Positions 45,285-53,898 of a stretch of 64,000 nucleotides of DNA are shown one piece after another. The notes under the pieces were generated by a model. It worked only from the letters and a program-made list of their open reading frames with translations. It did not search any database and was not told the DNA's origin. Positions within the stretch are counted from its first letter, which is position 1. Each line of letters opens with the position of its first letter. Source of the DNA: Flagellimonas pelagia (GTDB lineage Bacteria; Bacteroidota; Bacteroidia; Flavobacteriales; Flavobacteriaceae); NCBI RefSeq assembly GCF_003584135.1, contig NZ_QXFI01000009.1:255501-319500 (forward strand), written 5' to 3'. The translations under genes were made by a program, and so were the position numbers.

Positions 45285-46612
45285 CTATGAAAACGAATCC
45301 CTATCTTAAAAACCTACTTAAAACCTATGTGTTGTTCATGGCTATGGCAGCCATTTCCTGTTCCTCCAATAATGATGAAAGCCAAGTGTCGGAAGTGGAT
45401 GCCGAGTCTCCAACAAAACCAACGGGACTAACTGCAACCAATATCACCCAGCGTTCACTGGATTTAACCTGGGAACCTGCAACGGACAACGTGAAGGTGA
45501 AGAACTATTGGCTGTATCAGGACAACCAGTTTTTAGTAGGTTCAGGAAAAGCTTCGTATGCATTGGAAGGGTTGGATCCCGGTAGAACCTATATTTATCA
45601 AATTCAGGCCAATGATGCCGCAGGCAATGCTTCGGAGCTGAGCGACCCCTTGGAGGTTTCAACCATGGAACTGTTGACAGCAGAACTTCAATACGATTCT
45701 GGAAACCTTGAGGTTTATTTGGGAGCCCTAATGGACGCCGTTCCCGGAGTTTCGGGCAATAATTACAAGGTGCCGACTGATAATGATCTAGATCAATGGG
45801 GCCTCATCATTCACGCAATCTTGGAGGACAATATTGAAGAAGCCGTGGCACAAGCAGTCTACTTAAATTATCAAGTTGTGGAATTTGCCGATACGGAATC
45901 CACCCCCAACCAAGTATATTATATTTTGAAGGAGTTCAGCATCCGAACCAATTATTGGGGAACTTTTGTATTCAGTAAAACTCCGAAAAAGCAAAATTTG
46001 GTGTTGGCTGCGCCCCATATTTTACATGACCAGAATACAGGGTATCAGGCCGCCTATGTTTTTAGGCAGAACGTAGCCAAGGCCCTATTCATAAGTGGGG
46101 CCCACAGGTGCAATCGGGAAGAACCTACGGAATGTTCAGGTACTACAAAAGCTTGTAGTTCCAATTATGCCCCATATCGAGTATCCGATGTTCCCCATAA
46201 TATTTATTCCACATTTCAAAGAACCACGGAGATCATGTACAATGAATTGCCAAGCAGTGTTTTTGTACAACTGCATGGATTTTCCAAGGAGGCTTCCGAT
46301 CCTTATGTGATCATGAGTAATGGAACCAATAAAACCCCGGCCAAAGATTACGTTTCCCTGATTAAAAATGCGCTGTTGGAAGAGGATAATACCTTGACCT
46401 TTAAAATTCCCCATTTGGATGCCAATTGGACCCGGTATGCGGCATTTGATAACACCCAAGGTCGTTTCATCAATGGGTCGCCAAACCCTTGTAGTGTGGA
46501 GGCAACCGGAACTACAGGTAGGTTTGTGCACATTGAGCAGGAAAGTTCCAAGCTCCGTGCGAGCAAAGCAGGATGGGAAAAGGTCAGTAATGCATTGGGC
46601 AAGGTATTCTAA
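45281..46612 (+). CDS. Lipoprotein with FN3 domain and N-formylglutamate-amidohydrolase-like C-terminus
   Basis: 443 residues. Signal with lipobox AISC (Cys27), then one fibronectin type III domain at ~45-127 (PTGLTATNITQRSLDLTWEP, DAAGNASELSDPLEV). The C-terminal ~230 residues have a row of possible metal ligands: APHILHDQNTGYQA, SGAHRCN, DVPHNIYSTF, VQLHGFSK and a final HIEQESSKLR. The order His-rich loop, Asn/Arg segment, His-Gly and Gln-Glu-x-(S/N) helix resembles N-formylglutamate amidohydrolases; this is my inference, not a certain match. Last gene of the operon, coupled to the deacylase by ATGA and closed by a strong terminator. It may remove N-terminal modifications from imported amino acids. 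Confidence 0.72.
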   Translation: MTMKTNPYLKNLLKTYVLFMAMAAISCSSNNDESQVSEVDAESPTKPTGLTATNITQRSLDLTWEPATDNVKVKNYWLYQDNQFLVGSGKASYALEGLDPGRTYIYQIQANDAAGNASELSDPLEVSTMELLTAELQYDSGNLEVYLGALMDAVPGVSGNNYKVPTDNDLDQWGLIIHAILEDNIEEAVAQAVYLNYQVVEFADTESTPNQVYYILKEFSIRTNYWGTFVFSKTPKKQNLVLAAPHILHDQNTGYQAAYVFRQNVAKALFISGAHRCNREEPTECSGTTKACSSNYAPYRVSDVPHNIYSTFQRTTEIMYNELPSSVFVQLHGFSKEASDPYVIMSNGTNKTPAKDYVSLIKNALLEEDNTLTFKIPHLDANWTRYAAFDNTQGRFINGSPNPCSVEATGTTGRFVHIEQESSKLRASKAGWEKVSNALGKVF

Positions 46613-46650
46613 AAAAGTTGCGGCGCATGAGAGTGCGCCGCAACTTTTAT
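46613..46650. terminator. Bidirectional terminator between the SusC/D operon and the convergent amidohydrolase
   Basis: Perfect 15-bp stem AAAAGTTGCGGCGCA / TGCGCCGCAACTTTT with loop TGAGAG; A/T-runs at both ends. Confidence 0.92.
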
Positions 46651-46684
46651 AATCGAAATTTTTGTAGGCTATAAACCTTAGAAG

Positions 46685-48292
46685 TTATCCTTTCACTCCA
46701 GGTTGTAGGATTTTATAATTGTCCTTTGCCTTTGCTTCATCCACTATTTCTTTGACATCCTCCAACAATTGCTTGGCGTCATATATGATTCCATCCTTGA
46801 TGGTATATTTGACACCGCCAACTCGGGCTACGGTGTTATCTTCCTTAAGTTTAATGGCACCTGTACCGTACAATACTTTTAGGTTCTCCAAGGGATTTTC
46901 CTCAACAATGACAAAATCGGCCAATTTGCCCACTTTAATGGTGCCAATCTGATTGTCCATTCCCAAGGCTTCGGCCCCGTTCAAGGTTGCCGCCTTGATT
47001 ACTTCCAAGGGATGGAAACCTGCTTCACGCAAAAGTTCCATTTCCCTAGGGTAGGCAAAACCGTATAGTTGATAGATAAACCCGGCATCGGTACCGACGG
47101 TCACTCGACCACCACGATTTTTGTACTCGTTCAAGAAGGTCATCCAAAGTTTATAATTCTCTTTCCATGCAATCTCCTGTTCGGTTCCCCAAAAATGCCA
47201 ATATGATCCATGGGATTGTCTGCTGGGGGCATAAAAATCCCATAGGGAAGGCAGTGTGTATGTTTCGTGCCATTCCGCGCGGCGAGCTCGTTGCAAATCC
47301 CGGTTTGCCTCATAAATGACCATAGTGGGAGATATGGTAAAATCGAGGGAAATGAGTTCATCCATGACCTCGTTCCATTTTTTGGAATACGGTTTGGCAG
47401 CTTGGGCCCAGAGTTGGCCTGCCTCCCCGAAACGGTCTTGCTCATTTTGATAGTTATAGTCCAGGGAATAGTTTTGAACGGTCCTATCATCGAACATGGC
47501 TTCTGGGAGCCCGTACCAATGTTCCATAGAAGTCAGCCCGGCTCGGGCACTGTTCAAAACATTCCAACGACCCACATACAATTGGGCATGATGGGTTTTG
47601 GAGCGTAGTCCCAATTTTTTGTTTTCCTCCAAAGCCGCTTGCATGACCTCTGGGAGTCCACCACCAAATTTGATGCCGTCTGCACCTTTTTTGGCATTTT
47701 CCCGTACCCATTCCCTTGCAGCTTCAGGTGTGGTGATGTCACCTCTACCTTTTTCCCCGTTCAAACTACTGCCAAACCAAGTGTAGGCCATAATTCTTGG
47801 AGCGGTAATCTCATTTTTTTCGCTTTTCTTTTTTTGGTCCAAGACCCAATCGATTCCGTTGCCCGAACCTGGGTCGCAAATAGTGGTTATTCCATGTGCC
47901 ATCCATAGTTTAAAAATATACTCTGCAGGGGTTCCTTGGGTAGTGCCTCCTATATGGGCATGGGTATCCACAAAGCCAGGTAGCAAATACATTCCTTGGG
48001 CATTGAGTTCTTTTCCGCCAGGTTTGAGTTTGGGGCGTCGGTCGGGATTGATATCCATTCCCGGAAAACCGACTACTTGGACAGAAGCGATTCGGTTGTT
48101 CTCTACCACTATGTCCACTGGTCCAATAGGTGGTGATAGGGTGCCATCAATAACGGTTACACCTCTAATGATAAGTTGGGACCAAGGTCCATCTCCTTCT
48201 GCACGGTTGGGGGCTTTTTCAATTTGGGCCTTTCCAATGAATGTGGCCAGAAAACACAAAAGGAAGAAAACTTTTGATGGAATGTTTTTCAT
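46685..48292 (-). CDS. Exported amidohydrolase-superfamily protein (imidazolonepropionase/prolidase-like)
   Basis: Metal-dependent hydrolase of the group often labelled amidohydrolase or Xaa-Pro dipeptidase. The ATG at 48292 gives 535 residues with a Sec signal (MKNIPSKVFFLLCFLATF, ending GKAQ); the frame extends 31 codons further only from a poor start. Motifs: LIIRGVTVIDGTLSPPIG, metal site GFVDTHAHIGG, KFGGG with the bridging-lysine region, KTHHAQ, SMEHWYG, VTVGTDAGFIYQ and GTIKVGKLADFVIVEENPL. It converges on the SusC/D operon and is divergent from the second receptor, so it may belong functionally to either. Substrate unknown; peptide or N-acyl-amino-acid cleavage is consistent with the neighbours. 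Confidence 0.87.
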   Translation of the reverse strand: MKNIPSKVFFLLCFLATFIGKAQIEKAPNRAEGDGPWSQLIIRGVTVIDGTLSPPIGPVDIVVENNRIASVQVVGFPGMDINPDRRPKLKPGGKELNAQGMYLLPGFVDTHAHIGGTTQGTPAEYIFKLWMAHGITTICDPGSGNGIDWVLDQKKKSEKNEITAPRIMAYTWFGSSLNGEKGRGDITTPEAAREWVRENAKKGADGIKFGGGLPEVMQAALEENKKLGLRSKTHHAQLYVGRWNVLNSARAGLTSMEHWYGLPEAMFDDRTVQNYSLDYNYQNEQDRFGEAGQLWAQAAKPYSKKWNEVMDELISLDFTISPTMVIYEANRDLQRARRAEWHETYTLPSLWDFYAPSRQSHGSYWHFWGTEQEIAWKENYKLWMTFLNEYKNRGGRVTVGTDAGFIYQLYGFAYPREMELLREAGFHPLEVIKAATLNGAEALGMDNQIGTIKVGKLADFVIVEENPLENLKVLYGTGAIKLKEDNTVARVGGVKYTIKDGIIYDAKQLLEDVKEIVDEAKAKDNYKILQPGVKG

Positions 48293-48479
48293 AAGGGTTG
48301 GTTTCAGGGTTATCAATTTGGTGATGGAGAATCGGTTTAGGATAGGAGCTTCTATTTTTTGACGCAAAAAAATCATAAATGTCAAATAACCATGTTGTTT
48401 CTGTTATTTATTGATGTACTAATTTAATCAACCTAAATGTTTTTTGTTAAATTGTTGTCAATAAAAAACTAACCATACC

Positions 48480-51281
48480 TTGAGCACACTATACAATTAC
48501 CTTATTACAGTTAAAGATTGGGTATACCTGTTGCCTTTGCTTTTTCTGACACAAATGGTATTTTCCCAAGATGTTCCCATTACGGTTTCGGGAGAAGAAA
48601 AGAGCCAGACAGAATTTTTTGCGGAGCTTGAGGAAAAATCCGGATACAAGCTTTTTTATCTGAAAGATTGGGTTGATGGGCTCCATGTCGATAAAGATTT
48701 TGTAGATGCAACCCTAACCGAGATCTTGGATTCCATTCTTTCTGAGACCAATCTCAATTACTATGTATTAGAAAATGAGAAACGCATTTTCTTACTACAG
48801 AACGGTATCATATATGACGATTTGCCCTTAGGTTTTTTTGGGAAGCAGGACTCATTGGTTCAAGGTCAAAATACAATCAGCCCACAAAACGCCCCACCTC
48901 CCGCTTTTTTTGCTGAGACCAATGCTCAAACCACCGATAGGTTGCCATTGGTGCGTATAGGAAAAGCGGACAGACAGGATTTGAGGGAGTCTTATTCGTT
49001 ATCAGGTAAGGCGATCAATGCAAGGACAGGAGAACCCATTCCGGATCTTGCCATCAGGATAAAGGGTAGGGGAACAATGGCCATTACGGATGAACAGGGA
49101 AACTATAACATGGAGTTGCCCGCCGGTTACAACGTGATTACCACAAGTGCCATGGGTATCAAGGACTCGGAACGGGAAGTGATCATGTACAATGATGGCA
49201 GTTTGAACCTGAACCTGGGTGAAAGCTTGGAGCAGTTGGATGAAGTTGTGGTGGAAGCGGATGCCGTGAGCAATGTTGAAGAAGCCATTACGAGTAGTGA
49301 GGAAATAGAATCTGAAGAATCCAAGAATATCCCCTTGGTACTGGGGGAACGGAATATTTTAGAGGTGGCGAAGGCCCTGCCCGGGATTTCATCTGCAGGT
49401 GAAGGAGCATCCGGGTTGAATGTTCGAGGCGGGAAAACAGATCAGAACCTAGTTCTTTTGGATGATGCCGTAATTTATAACCCTACCCATTTTTTTGGCA
49501 TTTTTCAGGCCCTTAACCCCTTCACCACGGAAAAGGTGAACATATACAAAGGAGCGGCACCCGTTGAGTTTGGCGGACGGCTTTCATCCGTGTTTGATAT
49601 TGAAACCAAAAATGGTAACGTGGAAAAAATATCAGGAGAGGGTTCCATTGGTCCCGTTACGGGTAATTTGGCATTGGAAATCCCATTGAAAAAAGAAAAA
49701 TCCTCATTGGTGGTCGGTGGAAGGGGAGCCTATGCCGATTGGATTTTACGTTCCTTGGATGATGAATCCCTGAGCAATAGTGAAGCCTCTTTCTTTGATG
49801 GTATCGTAAAGTATCACCACAGATTTGATGAAAACAGCGAGGTGAGAGGTACAGCATACTATAGTAAGGACAAATTCAGTATCACTTCGGATTCCCTCTA
49901 CAATTACAGCAACAGGTTATTTTCCGTTCGTTGGGCCCATAAGTTGAGTGAAAGGACAAACGGTGTCCTGACTGCCGGTAATAGTGACTATAATTTTGGA
50001 GTCGATTACGAAAGCGAGGGCAATAATGATTTTGAATTGGATTACGCCATCAATGAGTCTGAACTGAAGTACAAGTTACGAACCCGTTTGAATGACAAAC
50101 ATACACTGGATTACGGCTTGACGGCAAAATATTATTCTGTGAACCCAGGGAGTATCGATCCAAAAGGGAACGACTCCAATGTTGCTCCTGTGGATATTGA
50201 AGAAGAACAGGCCTTGGAAGGTGCGTTGTTCCTAGGGGATGAGTTTAAGGTTTCGGATAGGCTGTTATTGAGTTTGGGTGCTAGGTATATGTTTTACTCT
50301 GCCATGGGCAAGGCTACCCAAAACACTTATGAGGAAGGAGCTCCTAGAAATGAATCAACCGTTCAAGATACAATCAGTTATGGCAGTGGAGAATTCATTA
50401 AGACCTATGGTGGACCAGAGGCTAGGGTTTCTGCCAGATATCTCATTACTCCCGATTTTTCGGTAAAGGCCAGTTTTAATAACGCCTATCAATTTATCCA
50501 CACGCTTTCAAACAATACAACCGTGTCGCCCATCGATACTTGGAAATTGTCCGATTTGAACATCAAACCTCAAAAGGGTTATCAGGCCACCTTGGGGTTT
50601 TATAAAAACTTTGAGGAGAATATGTATGAGTTGAGTTTGGAGGGGTACTACAAGCGTATGGATGATGTACTTGATTTCAAGACTGGAGCCGATCTTTTAC
50701 TTAATGAGAATGTAGAGACCGAAGTATTGCAAGGTGAGGGAAAAGCGTATGGTGTTGAATTCCTGCTGAAAAAGAACAAAGGTATTCTTAATGGTTGGCT
50801 TAGCTATACTTATTCCAGGTCATTGTACAAGTTTGATGGGGAATACCCGGAAGAGCGGATAAATGACGGGAAGTTTTTTCCGTCCAACTTCGACAAGCCC
50901 CATGATGTAAGCCTAATAGTCAATTATAAGCTTACGAGGCGGTTCAGCTTTTCCATGAACTTTGCGTACCAGACTGGTAGGCCCATCACGTATCCGGTGG
51001 GTACTTTTAGGTTCAATAATTCTGACTATGTTGTCTTTAGTGATAGAAACAAGTATCGGATACCCGATTACTACCGATTGGATTTGGGAATTAACATCGA
51101 GGGAAATCATAAAAAGAAAAAGCTGGCCCATAGTTTCATTACCCTTCAGGTATACAATGTACTGGGTAGGAACAACCCATACTCCGTCTTTTTTGTGACA
51201 GAGGATGGAGAGGTCAAAGCATTACAGAGCTCTATTTTCGGGGTGCCAATTCCCTCCATAACCTATAATTTCAAGTTCTGA
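48480..51281 (+). CDS. TonB-dependent receptor with N-terminal STN domain
   Basis: 933-residue outer-membrane receptor. Translation starts at a TTG (48480), since no ATG precedes the signal peptide (VYLLPLLFLTQMVFSQ). Domains: STN (secretin/TonB short N-terminal, ~residues 38-108, FFAELEEKSGYKLFYLKDWV); carboxypeptidase-regulatory-like (~172-255, SLSGKAINARTGEPIPDLAI); plug (GLNVRGGKTDQNLVLLDDAV, PVEFGGRLSSVFDIETK); barrel to the C-terminal ITYNFKF. STN domains often signal to FecR-type anti-sigma factors, but none is encoded nearby. The stop and the first DUF4249 start overlap (TGATG), so the receptor and the lipoproteins are made together. Ligand unknown. Confidence 0.9.
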   Translation: MSTLYNYLITVKDWVYLLPLLFLTQMVFSQDVPITVSGEEKSQTEFFAELEEKSGYKLFYLKDWVDGLHVDKDFVDATLTEILDSILSETNLNYYVLENEKRIFLLQNGIIYDDLPLGFFGKQDSLVQGQNTISPQNAPPPAFFAETNAQTTDRLPLVRIGKADRQDLRESYSLSGKAINARTGEPIPDLAIRIKGRGTMAITDEQGNYNMELPAGYNVITTSAMGIKDSEREVIMYNDGSLNLNLGESLEQLDEVVVEADAVSNVEEAITSSEEIESEESKNIPLVLGERNILEVAKALPGISSAGEGASGLNVRGGKTDQNLVLLDDAVIYNPTHFFGIFQALNPFTTEKVNIYKGAAPVEFGGRLSSVFDIETKNGNVEKISGEGSIGPVTGNLALEIPLKKEKSSLVVGGRGAYADWILRSLDDESLSNSEASFFDGIVKYHHRFDENSEVRGTAYYSKDKFSITSDSLYNYSNRLFSVRWAHKLSERTNGVLTAGNSDYNFGVDYESEGNNDFELDYAINESELKYKLRTRLNDKHTLDYGLTAKYYSVNPGSIDPKGNDSNVAPVDIEEEQALEGALFLGDEFKVSDRLLLSLGARYMFYSAMGKATQNTYEEGAPRNESTVQDTISYGSGEFIKTYGGPEARVSARYLITPDFSVKASFNNAYQFIHTLSNNTTVSPIDTWKLSDLNIKPQKGYQATLGFYKNFEENMYELSLEGYYKRMDDVLDFKTGADLLLNENVETEVLQGEGKAYGVEFLLKKNKGILNGWLSYTYSRSLYKFDGEYPEERINDGKFFPSNFDKPHDVSLIVNYKLTRRFSFSMNFAYQTGRPITYPVGTFRFNNSDYVVFSDRNKYRIPDYYRLDLGINIEGNHKKKKLAHSFITLQVYNVLGRNNPYSVFFVTEDGEVKALQSSIFGVPIPSITYNFKF

Positions 51282-52606
51282 TGGAGGGCGAAAAAATTAT
51301 ATACAGATCTTTTATGGGTCTGATGCTTATAATTATGGCCACGGCCTGCGTGACAGAGCTTGAAATTGAAAGTTTTGATCAAAAAGAACAGCCGAGTTTG
51401 GTGGTTGAGGCAATTTTATCGGATGAATTGAAGACACAAGTAGTATACCTGAGTAGGAGTGACTCCCGATTGGATTTGGAGACCGATACAGTTTACAATC
51501 CATATTTGCCCTTGGGTATAAATCCTCTCGATTCCGTTACCGTCGAATCCAACGCTATGGTAAAAGTGGTGGCAACCAATGGAACTACAGTGGAATTTGC
51601 GGAAGGTGAGAAAGGGACCTATCTTTCCAACCAACCATTTGCCTTGCAAATGGGAGTCGAGTATAAGTTGGAAATTTCTACAGAAAGTGGTATTGAATAT
51701 GTTTCCGATCCGATCAAGGTTCAAGGAACATCACAGATTTCCAATTTATACGCTGAAAGAGCGATAAGTGATACAGGAGTGGAAGGAGTGGCCATCTTTA
51801 TTGATAGCGAACCTGATCAGGGGAGTTCTGAATATTATAGGTATACCTTTGAAGAAACCTATAAAATTATTGCTCCCTATTGGGTGGAAAGCGATTTTGT
51901 GCTCACAAATTATGATCCTTGCGCACTACCAGTACCAACTTATGATTTGGAGATTTCCATTAGGGAAGTTCAAAATAGGGTGTGCTACAATACGGTTTCT
52001 TCCAATGTCATTATACAGTCGAGTACTTTGGGAAGCCCAGTATCAAAAATTTCAAGAAAAATGGTCAGGTTCATAGGTAGGGATAATTTTATCATCTCCC
52101 ATAGATATAGCATTTTGGTAAAACAGTATGTGCAAGAATCGGAAGCTTTTTCTTTTTATGAGACCCTGAAAAGCTTTTCTCAGTCGGATAATATCTTTTC
52201 ACAGGTACAACCTGGTGCCATTTATGCCAATGTGCATCGAAAGGATGGGATTGATGAAAATGTTCTAGGGTACGTAGAGGCCGTGGGGGCATCAGAAAGC
52301 AGACTGTTCTTTAATTATGATGATTTCTTTCCAGGTGAAGCGCTTCCTGATTATCCTTTCAATTGCAACTTGGTGTCCACCCCGGAGTCGCACACATCCT
52401 ATTGCACTTCCGATCCTATAGGCAATCCTTGTCCATTGTCCGTAATAGAACAGGTGAACCAAGGAACAATAAGCTATTATGGTCCGTATGATGAGCTACT
52501 GGCACCCAACAGTTCTTGCCCGGGACCCTATCTGTTTACACCAAGGGTGTGTGGGGACTGCACTCTTTTGGGGAAAAATGTTGAACCTGATTTTTGGATG
52601 GAATGA
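51281..52606 (+). CDS. DUF4249 lipoprotein, copy 1
   Basis: 441 residues; lipoprotein signal ending ATAC (Cys23). DUF4249 proteins are usually encoded directly after TonB receptors of this type and are thought to be their surface partners. The sequence has the Ig-like front half (VVEAILSDELKTQVVYLSR, YLSNQPFALQMGVEYKL), a central block FIGRDNFIISHRYSILVKQ and the C-terminal cysteine signature CGDCTLLGKNVEPDFW. About 60% identical by eye to copy 2. Start overlaps the receptor stop by one base; its TGA overlaps the next ATG. Confidence 0.88.
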   Translation: MEGEKIIYRSFMGLMLIIMATACVTELEIESFDQKEQPSLVVEAILSDELKTQVVYLSRSDSRLDLETDTVYNPYLPLGINPLDSVTVESNAMVKVVATNGTTVEFAEGEKGTYLSNQPFALQMGVEYKLEISTESGIEYVSDPIKVQGTSQISNLYAERAISDTGVEGVAIFIDSEPDQGSSEYYRYTFEETYKIIAPYWVESDFVLTNYDPCALPVPTYDLEISIREVQNRVCYNTVSSNVIIQSSTLGSPVSKISRKMVRFIGRDNFIISHRYSILVKQYVQESEAFSFYETLKSFSQSDNIFSQVQPGAIYANVHRKDGIDENVLGYVEAVGASESRLFFNYDDFFPGEALPDYPFNCNLVSTPESHTSYCTSDPIGNPCPLSVIEQVNQGTISYYGPYDELLAPNSSCPGPYLFTPRVCGDCTLLGKNVEPDFWME

Positions 52607-53898
52607 AAGTGTTAAGGTGTATATGGTTTTTGATTATCCTTTCATGTTGCTGGGCATGTTTGGATGAACTTGAGATTGATACGCTTACGGGAGATGGGCA
52701 ATCCGCTACGTTGGTAGTGGAGGCCGTGTTGACTGATGAGATGATTACCCAAAAGGTGTACCTGAGTCGGAGCGATGCCCGGTTGGACCTAGAGACAGAT
52801 ACCGTTTATAACCCATATATTCCCTTGGGGAGCCTACCCATTGATTCTGTGGATATGGAGGCAGGGGCCACGGTGCGTGTCCTGGGAGAAAATGGTGTGG
52901 AATATCAGTTCACGGAGGGTTCGGAGGGAATCTATCTCTCCAATCAGCCATTTGCCCTTCAGATGGGAATCGGTTATATTTTGGAAATCCAGACGAGCAA
53001 CGGTCGGGAATATGTCTCGGATCCATTGGTTGTGCAAGGAAAATCAAAGTTTACCAATGTATATGCCGAAAAGGCTATTAGTAATAGCGGGGAAGAAGGG
53101 ATAGCCATTTATGTGGACAGCGAACCGCAAGAAGGCAACACAGAGTATTACCGCTATGCTTATGAGGAGACTTATAAGATAGTGGCGCCGTATTGGCGAC
53201 CAGTTGACTTTGAACTTACGGGGTATGATAACACCGTTTTCCCCCCTCTTTTCAATTTGGATGTGGTGGAACGTCAAATTCAGAATGAAATTTGTTATAA
53301 CACCGTTTCATCTACCACCATTGATCAATTCAGTACTGCTGGTAGCCCGGAAAGTGAAGTTTCCAAACATATGGTACGCTTTATTGGCAAGGACAATTTC
53401 ATTATTTCACACCGATATAGCATCTTGGTACAACAACAGGTGCAATCGGCCGATGCTTACTCCTTTTACAAGACCCTGAAAAGCTTTTCGCAATCGGATA
53501 ATATTTTTTCCCAGATTCAACCAGGGGCACTGTATGCTAATGTACACAGAAAAGATGGGACAAATGAAAACGTTTTGGGCTACGCAGAGGCTGTCGGAGT
53601 CTCAGACCAACGATTGTTCTTAAATTTCGATGATTTTTTTCCGGGTGAACAATTACCGCCATTTGTGTTTGATTGCAATTTCCAATCGGCAAAATTGTAC
53701 AACGAACCAACACAAGATCCCTGTCCTCAAGGCTTGCTTGAACGGATAAATGCTGGGATTGTGAGCTATTATTCCCCATATGATGAAAGTCTGGTTCCCA
53801 ATGCATCCTGTCCTGGACCATACGTTTTTCTGCCAAAAATCTGCGGGGACTGTACTTTGTTGGGGTCGAACATAAAACCAGATTTCTGGGAGGAATGA
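52603..53898 (+). CDS. DUF4249 lipoprotein, copy 2
   Basis: 431 residues from the ATG at 52603 (ATGA overlap with the previous stop; an upstream TTG adds three codons only). Lipobox CWAC (Cys18). It is the closest relative of copy 1, sharing the string SRSDARLDLETDTVYNPY with one change and the motifs VRFIGKDNFIISHRYSILVQQ and LKSFSQSDNIFSQIQPGA. It ends CGDCTLLGSNIKPDFW. A recent tandem duplication is the simplest origin. Confidence 0.88.
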   Translation: MKVLRCIWFLIILSCCWACLDELEIDTLTGDGQSATLVVEAVLTDEMITQKVYLSRSDARLDLETDTVYNPYIPLGSLPIDSVDMEAGATVRVLGENGVEYQFTEGSEGIYLSNQPFALQMGIGYILEIQTSNGREYVSDPLVVQGKSKFTNVYAEKAISNSGEEGIAIYVDSEPQEGNTEYYRYAYEETYKIVAPYWRPVDFELTGYDNTVFPPLFNLDVVERQIQNEICYNTVSSTTIDQFSTAGSPESEVSKHMVRFIGKDNFIISHRYSILVQQQVQSADAYSFYKTLKSFSQSDNIFSQIQPGALYANVHRKDGTNENVLGYAEAVGVSDQRLFLNFDDFFPGEQLPPFVFDCNFQSAKLYNEPTQDPCPQGLLERINAGIVSYYSPYDESLVPNASCPGPYVFLPKICGDCTLLGSNIKPDFWEE

